Translations under genes and position numbers: made by a program
Part shown: positions 41,661 to 51,700 of the stretch, in pieces
Numbering within the stretch: the first letter of the stretch is position 1
How the letters are laid out: every line of letters starts with the position of its first letter
The notes under the pieces: model-generated
What the model was told of the DNA's origin: nothing
The model's input: only the letters and a program-made list of their open reading frames with translations
Databases searched by the model: none
Source of the DNA: Bog-756 sp963727955
GTDB lineage: Bacteria; Actinomycetota; Acidimicrobiia; Acidimicrobiales; RAAP-2
Length of the DNA stretch: 64,000 nt
Assembly (NCBI GenBank): GCA_963727955.1
Contig: CAVSII010000012.1
Location: forward strand, 1 to 64,000
Direction of reading: 5' to 3'

Positions 41661-43824
41661 ACCACGGGTCGCTCTTCGGGTAGTTCTCCGGTGCGGTGCT
41701 CTGGGCGATCAGGTTCTTGTAGTACGGGTTCACCACCATGCCCCATGGGTCGGGCTGACCGCTCAGCCAGGCCCGGGCCGACGGGTCGGCGAGCACCCAC
41801 TTCCAGAGGGTGGTGGCCGCGTCCGAACTACCTTCCTCCACCACCATGCTGGCGGCATCGATCTGCTGCGCGGTGGTCATCAACTCGAACTCGGGGTTGT
41901 ACTGGAGGAAGTCAGGATCGTTGAAAATGCTGATCGGGTTCTTTTGCACCCACTGGTAAGCGGCGTTGGTGGTGCGGGCCACGCCTTTGAGCTCGGCCTG
42001 ATAGGACTCGGTCAGCACCTTGGCCACCAGGCGCGGGGTTAGATACAGGTTTTGCACCCGGGAGTTGGCGTTGTCTTCTTCGTACTGGTCTACGGTCCCG
42101 TCCGGCTCGACGTTGGGGACCCTCTGGATGTTGAAGGCGATGACCGCACCGGAAAGGGTGAGGGGGGCGTAATCCACCGGGTTGTCGGAACCTGTGGCGC
42201 CGGCGGGGATGGGATCGGAGAAGACCGACATGCCCACCGACCCGTAGGACGGGTTGGTCAGGTTTTCACGGGCCTGGTCGTCGTCGTTGGTGAGATAGCT
42301 GTAGGGCTGTGCCCCGGGCAGATCGCAGAGGGCGGGTTCCCAGCTGGACACGGCCGGTGAGGCCAGCTCACTCCCCTCGATCTCTTGAGATTCGGCGTCG
42401 ATGGAGCAGCTCGAACCGACCGGATTGAACTTCAACGGGATGGCGATCCGGTTGGCCCATGCTTCGGGGGTGAGCGGTGAGGTCGTGAGTGAGGACGGAT
42501 CGATACCAGGAGGGTTCTCTGTCGACGCGTCGCTCCGCGGAACGACCACGAGCCAACACTGAGGAGTCGTGGTCCCGCCGCCGGCCGTCGGCTGCACGCT
42601 CTGACCGCAGCCGAGCCCGGGCGCTCCGAGACCGGTGTCGACGTCAAACAATGTTTGCCCTGTTTCGTCCGACAAGGTTCGGGCGAAATCGACTTCGTTG
42701 GTGGTGCCGAAGCTGAAGTACGGATTGAGCCAGTAGTCGAGGGGGGCGTTGGGATTTTCGTCGAAGGCATAGTTGGCCTGCTGCTTTACAACAGTCCCGT
42801 CAACCGCTTGAAATGGCTGGACGACCAGACCGTTTCCGTCGAGGCACGGTGCGGCGTCGGTAGCCGGATCGGTTTTGCACTCTGGCGTTGACGGCGAATA
42901 GGTGCTCCAATCCGGCTCCGTCACCTCGCGGGAGTATTCGTATCCGGGCGCCGACACGGGATAGCTGGCGGATGAGCTGCTTTCGCCGCCGAATTCGCAT
43001 TGTGATGGCAGTGGGCCCGGATCGGAAGGGTCGGGGGGATCCGACGACTGTGGATTGCCCCAGCACTCAAAGATCTGGACGTAATTGCCGTTGAACGATC
43101 CCGGTTGATTGCTCTGCGTGGTAACCCCTCCCGTCCAGGACAGGGATATGGCCTGGTCGGTGAGGTTCTGTGTCTGGTTGACGGAAAGTTTGAAATTGGC
43201 GTAGGGCTGGCCCGGGGCGAAAAGAGGACCGGTCCCGGTGACATTGCTCACCGCCGACTGCGTCGACGGGAGGGACGAGACGATCCCCTGGCTCCAGTTG
43301 TCCAGGTAGGTGTACTGGTCGGCCGGTGAGGTCGGCGACGTGCCCTCTTCGGTGGTGACGGTCACGTCGACCGTCCCCTGGCCGGCCGGCGCCGCGGCCG
43401 TGATGCTGGTGGCCGAGTTGACCTGGAAGCTGAGGGCGGGTTGGGGGGGATTCGTTTCGAATGTGACCTGGCTGGCAACGAACCGAGTGTCGCTGGCGTC
43501 GTACCCGACGAAGCCGGTCCCGTTGATGGTCACCATGGCCCCGCCGACATTCGGTCCCGAGCTGGGAGCACTGATGCTGGTCACCGTGGGCGCCGGGGTG
43601 ACCGTGACACTGGGGTCGGACGTCGCACTGCTCTGCGCCTCGGGGAGGAGGATGATCGACAGAACCAGAGCCAGGGCACCGAGGACGAGGGCCAACCGCC
43701 GAAGGCGACCGGGCCCCGACCCGCTCACGACGCTCCGGTTGTGCCCGGCGTAAGTGTTGTGCCCGTCGGAAGGACGGTGCCGGCCCGAGGACCTGGCGCC
43801 CGAGGGAGGAGTGGGGCGCGTCAT
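41632..43824 (-). CDS. Exported IPT/TIG plus periplasmic-binding-like protein (N-terminal part)
   Basis: A 730-residue frame. Signal/anchor helix LRRLALVLGALALVLSIILL; an IPT/TIG Ig-like domain (PTVTSISAPSSGPNVGGAMV, NGTGFVGYDASDTRFVASQV); then a long globular region with many Cys and aromatic residues (YVQIFECWGNPQSSDP, CGQSVQPTAGGGTTTPQCWL), and a binding-protein-like end (YLTPRLVAKVLTESYQAEL, DPDFLQYNPEFELM). It stops at HVPDVD; the next frame carries what looks like the missing lobe. Its ATG overlaps the pstS stop (ATGA). Probably a second, larger solute receptor of the Pst-like system. Confidence 0.75.
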   Translation of the reverse strand: MTRPTPPSGARSSGRHRPSDGHNTYAGHNRSVVSGSGPGRLRRLALVLGALALVLSIILLPEAQSSATSDPSVTVTPAPTVTSISAPSSGPNVGGAMVTINGTGFVGYDASDTRFVASQVTFETNPPQPALSFQVNSATSITAAAPAGQGTVDVTVTTEEGTSPTSPADQYTYLDNWSQGIVSSLPSTQSAVSNVTGTGPLFAPGQPYANFKLSVNQTQNLTDQAISLSWTGGVTTQSNQPGSFNGNYVQIFECWGNPQSSDPPDPSDPGPLPSQCEFGGESSSSASYPVSAPGYEYSREVTEPDWSTYSPSTPECKTDPATDAAPCLDGNGLVVQPFQAVDGTVVKQQANYAFDENPNAPLDYWLNPYFSFGTTNEVDFARTLSDETGQTLFDVDTGLGAPGLGCGQSVQPTAGGGTTTPQCWLVVVPRSDASTENPPGIDPSSLTTSPLTPEAWANRIAIPLKFNPVGSSCSIDAESQEIEGSELASPAVSSWEPALCDLPGAQPYSYLTNDDDQARENLTNPSYGSVGMSVFSDPIPAGATGSDNPVDYAPLTLSGAVIAFNIQRVPNVEPDGTVDQYEEDNANSRVQNLYLTPRLVAKVLTESYQAELKGVARTTNAAYQWVQKNPISIFNDPDFLQYNPEFELMTTAQQIDAASMVVEEGSSDAATTLWKWVLADPSARAWLSGQPDPWGMVVNPYYKNLIAQSTAPENYPKSDPWCDSHVPDVD

Positions 43825-45563
43825 GTCTTACTGTCCGTCCGACGAGCCGATATCCGTCTGGGGATGAACATGACGGCCGCGGCCACCGCCGCGAACCACC
43901 CGGGAATGAGAACGACGGCCAGCACCAGGAGCGCCACCAGCAGCATGAGGTACTGGTCCCACGACCACCCGGTGGCCACGGTCAACGTGGCCGGGAGCGG
44001 CTGGGGCTTGGCATCGATCGAACTGCCGGCGGCGTCGGATCCCGTACACGCGGCAGCGCTGGCCGCGCACGACTGAGCCGACGCGCCTCCGGCGGTGGCG
44101 TCCGCCGCTCCGGTGGCCGTCGTGCCTGCGGTGGTCGTCCCGCCGGAGGCACCCGACGAGCCCGACGAACCTGATACCCCCGTCGCCGCGGCCAGTGGGG
44201 AGCCGGCGCTGACCGGCGTCGATACCGCCGCCGCACCGCCGGTGCCCGTCGTGCACTGGGTGGGTCCCTGCTTGTCACAGGCGGGGGGGTAAGGCGCCGT
44301 CTCGGCCAGCAGGTTCGCCCCCGACGGGGTGAACGTCGGGTTGTTGCAACTCTGGATGTTGATGTTCTGAACCACCGCTCCTGGTATCTGGCGGATCTGG
44401 TTGAAGCTGTCCTCCACCAGGTTGATGGGCATCGGTGAATAGCCGAGGGCAGCCGACTGCTGCTGGCCCTGGCACATGGCGTAGTACGAGAAGGCGGCCA
44501 GTGTCGCCCCCTTGGCCGTGCTGAAGCTCGACGTGCTGGTGATCTTGATGGGCAGGATCAGATAGCTGTAAGAAGAAAGGGGATAGGTGCGGGGATCCGG
44601 GTCGGTGTACACGCCGGAGAGATTCTCGGTGAGATAGGTGGCGGGGTCGTTGGGGTCCGAGGTATCCACCTTGGCGGACAACAGGGAGACAGCCACGTTC
44701 TGCGGCGTGGGCTCGGTGTAGTAGCCCGCCGAGTTGAGCATCTGAGCCACCGGGAAGTGGTCGGACAGGGCGTAGGAGTAGTTCACGTAGCCGATGGAAC
44801 CGTCGGCGTAGCTCTGCGAGACGTAACCGGCCACCCCCAGGTCGCCCGACTGGGCGATCATGGCGCCGGCCGTTGGATAGAAGGAGGTCGGACCACAGGC
44901 TGGGGCCCGACCCGACGTGGCGCAGTAGGCGTTCCAGACCGAGGGGTACTGGCTGATCATCCATTCGGTGAGCTCGTAACTGTCGCCGGCCCCGTCGGAG
45001 CGGACCACGGGGACGATCGACTGGTTGGGCAGGGTGAGCCCCGGGTTGTCGGCGGCCAGCGCCGGATTGTCCCAGTTGGTGATCTGACCGGTGAAGATCT
45101 TGGCGATGTTCTCTCCGGAAAGCCGGAGGTTGGTGACCTGCTGGCCGTCGATCTTGAGGTTGTACATGAAGACGGTGCCGCCGGCGGTGATGGGCATGTA
45201 GGCGTAGGAGCCGGACTGGGGGTGCTCGGGTGCCGATCCGTCGGTCGGGTCGGTCTGGAAGGGGATATCGGTGGCGGCGAAGTCGGTGAGGCCGCTGATG
45301 TAGTCCTCCCGACCCTGGGTGGAGCCATTGGCCGTGAAGTTGACCCTCATCCCGAACTGCTGCACGTCGGCGATCCACTGGTCCAGGGCATTGGCCGACC
45401 AGGAGGATCCTTCGCCGGAGATGGGGACGTAGCCGGTGGCGCCGGCGGGCAGGGCGCCGACCAGGAGGACGGCGAGAACCGCCACCAGGGTGGCCAGCAG
45501 GCCGCGCAGGGCACGGTGCCGGTGCCGGTGCCGGGGGCCGCCGGTGGCCCGAGCGGCGATCAT
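43821..45563 (-). CDS. pstS: Phosphate-binding protein PstS with C-terminal membrane anchor
   Basis: A 580-residue PstS. Sec signal peptide (LRGLLATLVAVLAVLLVGAL, PAGA cut) with no lipobox Cys. Binding-protein motifs: GEGSSWSANALDQWIADVQQ, NFTANGSTQGREDYISGLTD then FAATDIPF, IVPVVRSDGAGDSYELTEWM, and PLSSYSYLILPIK near the end of the fold. After the ~430-residue domain comes a Ser/Thr/Gly/Ala linker and a C-terminal helix (QYLMLLVALLVLAVVLIPGW) with a basic tail. Typical PstS is about 350 residues and lipid-anchored, so this anchoring mode is unusual. ATG overlaps the pstA stop (ATGA). Confidence 0.88.
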   Translation of the reverse strand: MIAARATGGPRHRHRHRALRGLLATLVAVLAVLLVGALPAGATGYVPISGEGSSWSANALDQWIADVQQFGMRVNFTANGSTQGREDYISGLTDFAATDIPFQTDPTDGSAPEHPQSGSYAYMPITAGGTVFMYNLKIDGQQVTNLRLSGENIAKIFTGQITNWDNPALAADNPGLTLPNQSIVPVVRSDGAGDSYELTEWMISQYPSVWNAYCATSGRAPACGPTSFYPTAGAMIAQSGDLGVAGYVSQSYADGSIGYVNYSYALSDHFPVAQMLNSAGYYTEPTPQNVAVSLLSAKVDTSDPNDPATYLTENLSGVYTDPDPRTYPLSSYSYLILPIKITSTSSFSTAKGATLAAFSYYAMCQGQQQSAALGYSPMPINLVEDSFNQIRQIPGAVVQNINIQSCNNPTFTPSGANLLAETAPYPPACDKQGPTQCTTGTGGAAAVSTPVSAGSPLAAATGVSGSSGSSGASGGTTTAGTTATGAADATAGGASAQSCAASAAACTGSDAAGSSIDAKPQPLPATLTVATGWSWDQYLMLLVALLVLAVVLIPGWFAAVAAAVMFIPRRISARRTDSKT

Positions 45564-46831
45564 GCCAGACCCTCGGGGGCGGGGCCGGGGCGGCGGCGGA
45601 TCACCGTGGTCCGGGCGGTCGGGGCGGAGGCGGCGACATCGGCCGACGCCGGTGCGCCTTGCTTGCGGTTGAACCTCTCCAGGTCCTTGGCCGACGAGGC
45701 AAGGACCCGACGGCGAGCCCGAGGTGAGAGGTGGCCCGGTCCCCATCCGCCGATCTTGCGGGCCACCAAGAACAGGACGATGACCACCAGGAGGAGGAAC
45801 GAGGCACAGCCGAAGGCGCGGCTGGTGTAGGCGGGCACCCCGGCCTGCACCAGCTTGAGTGTCTCCAGCGGGAGCGAGACCATCGGCCCGTGGAGGGGGT
45901 TGGCGTTCATGTAACTGGTGAAGCCGGCGGTGAGGAGGACCGGCGAGGCCTCGCCGATGGATCGGGCGATTCCCAGGATGACGGCGGTGGCCAGGCCGGA
46001 GCGGGCCGTGGGGATGACCACCTGCCACTCACCCCGCCACCCCGGTGCCCCCAACGCCGCCGCTGCCTCACGCAGGTTCCCGGGTACCAGACGTAGGGCC
46101 AGATCGGAGGCCCGGATGATGTACGGCAGCATCATGACGCTCAAAGCCAGGGCGGCGGCCAGCCCCGACCGCCCGAACCCGAACTCGAGGATCCAGGCCG
46201 CGTAGATGAAGAGGCCGGCCAGAATGCTGGGTAGGGCGGTCATGGCCTCGACCACCGTGCGGAAGAAGCGGGAGGGACGGCCCCGGGTCACATCCAGGTA
46301 CACCGCCCCGACCAGGCCCAGGGGGACAGTGAGCACCACGGCGATCCCGACCATCCAGATGGTGCCCACCAGGGCATGGCCCATGCCGCCTTGGGTGAGC
46401 GGGGCCAGTGGTCCCGCCCGCGACATGTCCTGTGTGTAGAAGTTGAGGTGGTCCAGGGCGGCCCAGCCCTTGGCCAGGGTGAAGAAGACCACGGTGCCGA
46501 GGGCCCCGAAGGCGATGACTGCACACGATGCCATGAGGACGGTCATGATGGCGTCGCGCACCACCTGCCCGTCGTCGTCGAGGGACACCAGGGTGGCGTA
46601 GACGGCCAGAAATGCCAGGTAGCCGACCAGGCAGAGGGCCACCGGTCCCGACAGGGCGGTCAGAAGATCGAGCAGGAAGGCCACCGAGATGCCGGCAACG
46701 GCCGCCCCCACCAGGTTGAAAACCTTGGCGCCGCCGAACCCGCCCAGCTTGCGACGCTTCTGAGGAGGCCGTGGCGCAGCGTCGAGCGCCGATGCCCCTT
46801 CGGTCCTCTCGGCCAGATTGGTGGTGGTCAT
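45560..46831 (-). CDS. pstA: Phosphate ABC transporter permease PstA
   Basis: About 423 residues from ATG 46831 (MTTTNLAERTEGASALDAAP). Longer than usual PstA (about 300) because of a ~100-residue N-terminal part with two or three extra helices and a ~60-residue basic C-tail. Core: GMGHALVGTIWMVGIAVVLT, VPLGLVGAVYLDVTRG, VVEAMTALPSILAGLFIYAA (the A-L-P-S-I-x-x-G-L PstA signature), LREAAAALGAPGW (EAA loop) and IARSIGEASPVLLTAG. Start and pstC stop overlap by one base (TGATG). Confidence 0.93.
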   Translation of the reverse strand: MTTTNLAERTEGASALDAAPRPPQKRRKLGGFGGAKVFNLVGAAVAGISVAFLLDLLTALSGPVALCLVGYLAFLAVYATLVSLDDDGQVVRDAIMTVLMASCAVIAFGALGTVVFFTLAKGWAALDHLNFYTQDMSRAGPLAPLTQGGMGHALVGTIWMVGIAVVLTVPLGLVGAVYLDVTRGRPSRFFRTVVEAMTALPSILAGLFIYAAWILEFGFGRSGLAAALALSVMMLPYIIRASDLALRLVPGNLREAAAALGAPGWRGEWQVVIPTARSGLATAVILGIARSIGEASPVLLTAGFTSYMNANPLHGPMVSLPLETLKLVQAGVPAYTSRAFGCASFLLLVVIVLFLVARKIGGWGPGHLSPRARRRVLASSAKDLERFNRKQGAPASADVAASAPTARTTVIRRRPGPAPEGLA

Positions 46832-47853
46832 CAGTCGTCGCTTTCTGCGCCCGAGCGCGACCGGGCCACGACCGCCGACGCCGAAAAGTTGACGATCAAG
46901 GTGAGGGCGAAGAGGGCCAGGCCGGCGGCCATGAGGGCTGACACGCCGAAGGAGGACGACTCCCCCACCAGGTTGGCGATGAGATAAGAGATCGAGTTGC
47001 CACCGCTCTGCAGGAAATGGAAATTGGCGGTGTAGACAGGCGAGATGATGAGGATGACCACGATGGTCTCGCCCAGGGCCCGCCCCAGGCCGAGCATGGT
47101 CCCGCCGATGATCCCCCCCTTGCCGAAGGGCAGCACCACCGAGCGGATCATCCCCCACCGGGTGGACCCGAGGGCGTAGGCCCCCTCCCGCTCACCCAGA
47201 GGCGCCTGCGAGAATGACTCCCGCATGACCGAGGTGAGGATGGGGATCACCATGAGCGAAACGGCCACCCCGGCTACGAAGGTGGAGGCCGTGAATTCGT
47301 GCCCGAGATCGGTCGGGTTGGTGGCCCCCGTGCCGTTGACCTTGAAGATCGGGATCCAGCCCAGCCACACCGACAGCCACCGGGAGATGCTGATGATCCG
47401 GGTCTGGAGGAAGTAGAGCGCCCACAGGCCGTAGACGACGCTGGGAACGGCCGCCATCAGGTCGACCAACGACACCAGCGGGCGCTTGAGGCGGTCAGGC
47501 GCAATCTCGGAGATGAACAGAGCCAACCCGAGCGAGAGGGGGATGGCGATCACCACGGCCACCAGGGCGATGAACAGGGTGTCGGCCATGATGCCGGCGA
47601 TCCCGAAGTGGTGGATGTCCGGCTCCCACGCCTGGGTGGTCAGGAACTTGAGCTTGGCCACCCGGATGGCCGAGGACGCCTTGATGGCCAGGAAGAGCCC
47701 GATGGCGGCAAAAATGGCCAGGACCACCACGCTGCCCGATCGGGTGAGACCCCGGAAGACGCGGTCGCCGGTTCCCGGCTTGGCGATGACGGCGCGCCGC
47801 TCACGATCGAGAGGTGCGACCTCGTCGGTGCGGGGCGTGACGGTGGTGGCCAC
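46831..47853 (-). CDS. pstC: Phosphate ABC transporter permease PstC
   Basis: A 340-residue permease with six helices: VFRGLTRSGSVVVLAIFAAI start, FIALVAVVIAIPLSLGLALF, LVDLMAAVPSVVYGLWALYF (PstC signature A-A-V-P-S-V-V-Y-G-L-W), EREGAYALGSTRWGMIRSVV (EAA-like loop), and LGRALGETIVVILIIS. Starts five bases after the stop of the preceding anchored-module gene and ends within the pstA start. Confidence 0.94.
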   Translation of the reverse strand: MATTVTPRTDEVAPLDRERRAVIAKPGTGDRVFRGLTRSGSVVVLAIFAAIGLFLAIKASSAIRVAKLKFLTTQAWEPDIHHFGIAGIMADTLFIALVAVVIAIPLSLGLALFISEIAPDRLKRPLVSLVDLMAAVPSVVYGLWALYFLQTRIISISRWLSVWLGWIPIFKVNGTGATNPTDLGHEFTASTFVAGVAVSLMVIPILTSVMRESFSQAPLGEREGAYALGSTRWGMIRSVVLPFGKGGIIGGTMLGLGRALGETIVVILIISPVYTANFHFLQSGGNSISYLIANLVGESSSFGVSALMAAGLALFALTLIVNFSASAVVARSRSGAESDD

Positions 47854-47858
47854 CTTGG

Positions 47859-48749
47859 CTACCGCCCCGCCGGTGCGGGCAGTCGTTGGGCGCTGTCCGG
47901 AGCGACCGGAGGCGAGGTCGGCCCGTGCCCGTCATCCGCTTCCGGGTCTGCCCGTCCCCGGCGACGACTCAGGACGATGGCCAGAGCGCCCAAGAGGACG
48001 GCCACGACGAGAAGCGTGATGCCGACCACCGTCCGCGTGTTGTTGGAGCTGGCGGGCGGAGCTGCCACCACCCGCCAGGTGAAACCGCCCGGGTCGGCGG
48101 AGGTCCGGGTGAAGGCGATCTGGGTGTTCCAGTAGTTGGTCACCGCCCCGTGCACATCGGCGCACAGGATGCCGCCCTCCCAGGTGGCCTTCTTGACGCC
48201 GTGAGGAAACAACTCGCCGAGGTAGGCGGAGTAGCGCGTCCAGCTGAACTGCGGGAGCGTCATCACCTGCCCGGTGCCCTCGGCTGTGTCGACGGGGCCG
48301 AAGTAGGCCCCGTAGGAGATGTACCCGTACCACCGACTCGGGAACTCCCCCCTGTAAGCGGCTTCGGTGGGGTTGTGACCGGCGGGAATCAGGTAGCTGT
48401 AGACATGGAAGCCCTGGTGGGCCGTGTCGCCCGGGCAGCTGGCGCCGGAGGGCAGGCCCACCCCGTAGGCGGTCCCCGATCCGCCCGAGTCGAGAGGTGC
48501 CCCGGTGTTCGGCTGGATGATCGTCGCCGTCCCGGTGGTGGCTGCCCAGGCCGTGGCCGGCGCGGCCGCCAGCCACAAAGCGCACACCACCGGCAACCCG
48601 ATGGCCGCCCACAAGCTCAGGACACCCCGCTCCCCCGTGTCGGGCGAGACACGAAGCCGCGGGAGGCGTGGCGAGAGACGACGACGGACGCCCGAGTGCC
48701 CTGCCGGGCCCGGGCTTCCCTCAACCCTGGCGACGGTGTCGACCTCCAC
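47859..48749 (-). CDS. Exported, C-terminally anchored protein with the C-x-GDTAH module (copy 2)
   Basis: A 296-residue protein. Export helix LWAAIGLPVVCALWLAAAPA ending in TAWA-AT; module with CPGDTAHQGFHVYSYLIPAG, YGAYFGPVDTAEGTGQVMTL, PQFSWTRYSAYLGELFPHGV, WEGGILCADVHGAVTNYWNT, GGFTWRVV; a helix TVVGITLLVVAVLLGALAIV and an RRRGR-rich end. Layout matches copy 1 but with a shorter stalk. The start could be GTG further inside (48731 or so). It lies between the adhesin and pstC genes. Confidence 0.78.
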   Translation of the reverse strand: MEVDTVARVEGSPGPAGHSGVRRRLSPRLPRLRVSPDTGERGVLSLWAAIGLPVVCALWLAAAPATAWAATTGTATIIQPNTGAPLDSGGSGTAYGVGLPSGASCPGDTAHQGFHVYSYLIPAGHNPTEAAYRGEFPSRWYGYISYGAYFGPVDTAEGTGQVMTLPQFSWTRYSAYLGELFPHGVKKATWEGGILCADVHGAVTNYWNTQIAFTRTSADPGGFTWRVVAAPPASSNNTRTVVGITLLVVAVLLGALAIVLSRRRGRADPEADDGHGPTSPPVAPDSAQRLPAPAGR

Positions 48750-48766
48750 CGGTTGGCCCGCCCTCG

Positions 48767-51700
48767 TCAGTTCGCACCGTAGAAGGGCGCACCGAAGGCG
48801 AAGACGCCGCCGTCGCCGCCCGCCAGCCAGTAGCCGCCGGTGGCGCTGTCGGCGGCCGCACCCACGATCGGCTTGTTGAGGGTGACCCCACCCAGCGATC
48901 CGTGGAAGCGGGCGTTACCGAAGGCGAAGACACCGCCGTCGGCGGCCACCAGCCAGTAACCGGCTCCGGTGGACGTGGTGGCGATGCTCACGATGGGCTT
49001 GTTGAGGGTGACGTTGCCCAACGATCCGTGGAAGCTGGCGTTACCGAAGGCGAACACACCACCGTCGGCAGCCACCAGCCAGTAACCACCACCGGTGGGT
49101 GTGCCGGCGATCCCCACGATCGGCTTGTTGAGGGTGATGCCACCCAGCGATCCGTGGAAGCGGGCGTTACCGAAGGCGAAGACACCACCGTCGGCAGCCA
49201 CCAGCCAGTAGCCACCACCGGTGGGTGTGCCGGCGATCCCCACGATGGGCTTGTTGAGGGTGACCCCACCCAGCGATCCGTGGAAGCCGGCGTCACCGAA
49301 CGAGAAGACGCCACCATCGGCGCCCACCAACCAGTAACCCTGGCCGCTGGGCGTGGCCGCCATGCCCACGATGGGCGAGTTGAGTGTGGTGCCGGCCAGC
49401 GAGCCGTGGGTCCGGGCCGAACCGAAGGGGGCCACGTCGCCGGCGGAGTCGGTCAGCCAGTAACCGGTGCCACCGGGGGCAGCAGCCGCACCCACCACGT
49501 TCCCGTTGAGGGTGGTGGGCGCCTTGACCGGCGGAGGACTGACCACGGTGAGGGTGAAGGATTGGACCGCCGGGGACCCGATCCCGTTGGTGGCGGTGAA
49601 GGTGACGGGGAAGGTGCCGGTGGCCGACGGGTTGCCCGACAGCACGCCGTTGGCGGCCACGAAGGTGACCCCGGCGGGCAGCGTGCCCGACTGGGCCAGG
49701 GTCGGTGTCGGTGTTCCGCCAGCCCTCACCGTGAACGAGTTGGCCTGGCCCGTGGTGAACGAGGCCGAGGCGGCCGACGTGAAGGCGGGCGGAGCCTCGA
49801 CGGTGAGGGTGAAGTGCTGCACGGCGTTAGGAACAGCTCCGTTGGCGGCGGTGAAGGTGATGGGGAAGATGCCACCGGCGGTCGGTGTGCCGCTCAGCGA
49901 GCCGGCGCTGAAGGTGACCCCGGCGGGCAGGGCTCCCGACTCGCTGATGGTCGGGGTCGGGGTGCCGGTGGCCGTCGGGGTGAAGGTGCCGGCCGTTCCC
50001 ACCGAGAAGGTGGTGGCGGCGGCCGACGTGATCACCGGAACCGAGGCCACCGTCAGCGTGAAGTCCTGGGTGGCGTCGGGTGAGATCCCGTTGCTGGCGG
50101 TGAAGGTGATCGGGAAGGAACCGGTGGCTGTAGCGGTTCCGGTGAGCTTGCCACCGGTGAAGGTCACGCCTGCGGGCAGGGTGCCGGCCTGGCCGAAGGT
50201 CGGGGCCGGGAAGCCGGTGGCCACCGGCGTGAACGAGCTGTCCACTCCCTCGGTGAAGGTGGCGCTGGCCGCCGACGTGATGGTCGGCGGACCGTCGACG
50301 GTCAGCACGAAGGCCTGGACGGCGTTGGGTGTGAAGCCGTTGGCGGCGGTGAAGTTGATCGGGAAGCTGCCGGTCACCGTGGGGGTGCCGGTGAGCTCGG
50401 TGCCGTTGTAGGTGACGCCGGCAGGCAGGGCTCCCGACTCGGTGATGACCGGCGTGGGGGTGCCGGTGGCCACCGGGGTGAAGCTGCCGGCGGTCCCCTT
50501 GGTGAAGCTGGTGCTGGCCGCCGAGGTGATGTCGGGCGGAATGCCCACGGTCAGCGTGAAGTCCTGGGTGGCGTTGGGCGTGAAGCCGTTGGCCGCGGTG
50601 AAGGTGATCGGGAAGGTACCGGTCTGGGTGGGTGTGCCGGTGAGCTCGGTTCCGCTATAGGTCACCCCGGTGGGGAGAGGGCCGGCCTCGGTGATGGTCG
50701 GGGCCGGGGTCCCGGTGGCCGTCGGAGTGAAGGTGGAGGCCACGCCCTCGGTGAAGGCGGCGCTGTCAGCCGAGGTGAAGCTCGGGGCCCCGCCGACCGA
50801 CAGCGTGAAGTCCTGGGTGGCGTTGGACGGGATCCCGTTGGCCGCGGTGAAGGTGATCGGGAAGGTGCCGCTCTCGGTCGGGGTGCCGGTGAGCTCGGTG
50901 CCGTTGTAGGTGACGCCGGTGGGCAGGGGACCCGACTCGGTGATGGTCGGGGTGGGGGTGCCGGTGGCCACCGGGGTGAAGCTGCCGGCGGCGCCCTTGG
51001 TGAAGCTGGCACTGTCAGGTGAGGTGAACGTCGGGGGGGTCCCCACGGTCAGCGTGAAGTCCTGGGTGGCGTTGGGCGAGATCCCGTTGCTGGCTGTGAA
51101 GGTGATGGGGAAAGTGCCGGCCTGGGTGGGCGTGCCGGTGAGCTCGGTGCCGTTATAGGTGACCCCGGTGGGCAGGGTGCCCGACTCGGTGATGGTGGGG
51201 GTCGGCGACCCGGTGGCCACCGGCGTGAAGGTACTGGCCACGCCCTCGGCGAAGCCGGTGCTGGCCGGTGATGTGAAGGACGGGGGTCCTCCCACGGTGA
51301 GTGCAAAAGCCTGGGTGCCCGGATTGCCGATGCCGTTGGTGGCGGTGAAGGTGATGGGGAAGGTGCCGGCCTGGGTCGGGGTGCCGGTCAGCTTGCCCCC
51401 GGTGAAGCTGACCCCGGTGGGCAGGGTGCCCGACTCGGTGATGGTCGGGGTGGGTGTGCCCTTAGCCGTGGGCGTGAAACTGCTGGCGGCTCCCTCGGTG
51501 AAGCTGGCGCTGTCGGCCGAGGTGATGGCGGCGAAGCTGCTGCCGGCCGGACCCGGGATGGCCGTCCAGGTATACCCGTTCGGGTCGGTGCCACTGGCGT
51601 TGAAGGTGAACTGCACGTTCCAGTTGTCGGTAAGGGTGCCCGCACTGTTGGCGCAGGCGATGCCTCCTTCCCAAATACCACTCGTGTCGTCGGTATAGAG

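Noticed and set aside
46029..47158. N-terminal extensions of PstS and PstA frames
   Set aside because: The PstS frame upstream of 45563 and the PstA frame upstream of 46831 are non-homologous readings across neighbouring genes; the overlapping ATGA and TGATG starts fit better.
49467..51698. Several plus-strand frames opposite the adhesin repeats
   Set aside because: Their regular VGVPVSSVPL-type repeats are the mirror of the Ig-like repeats; no start signals, no independent support.
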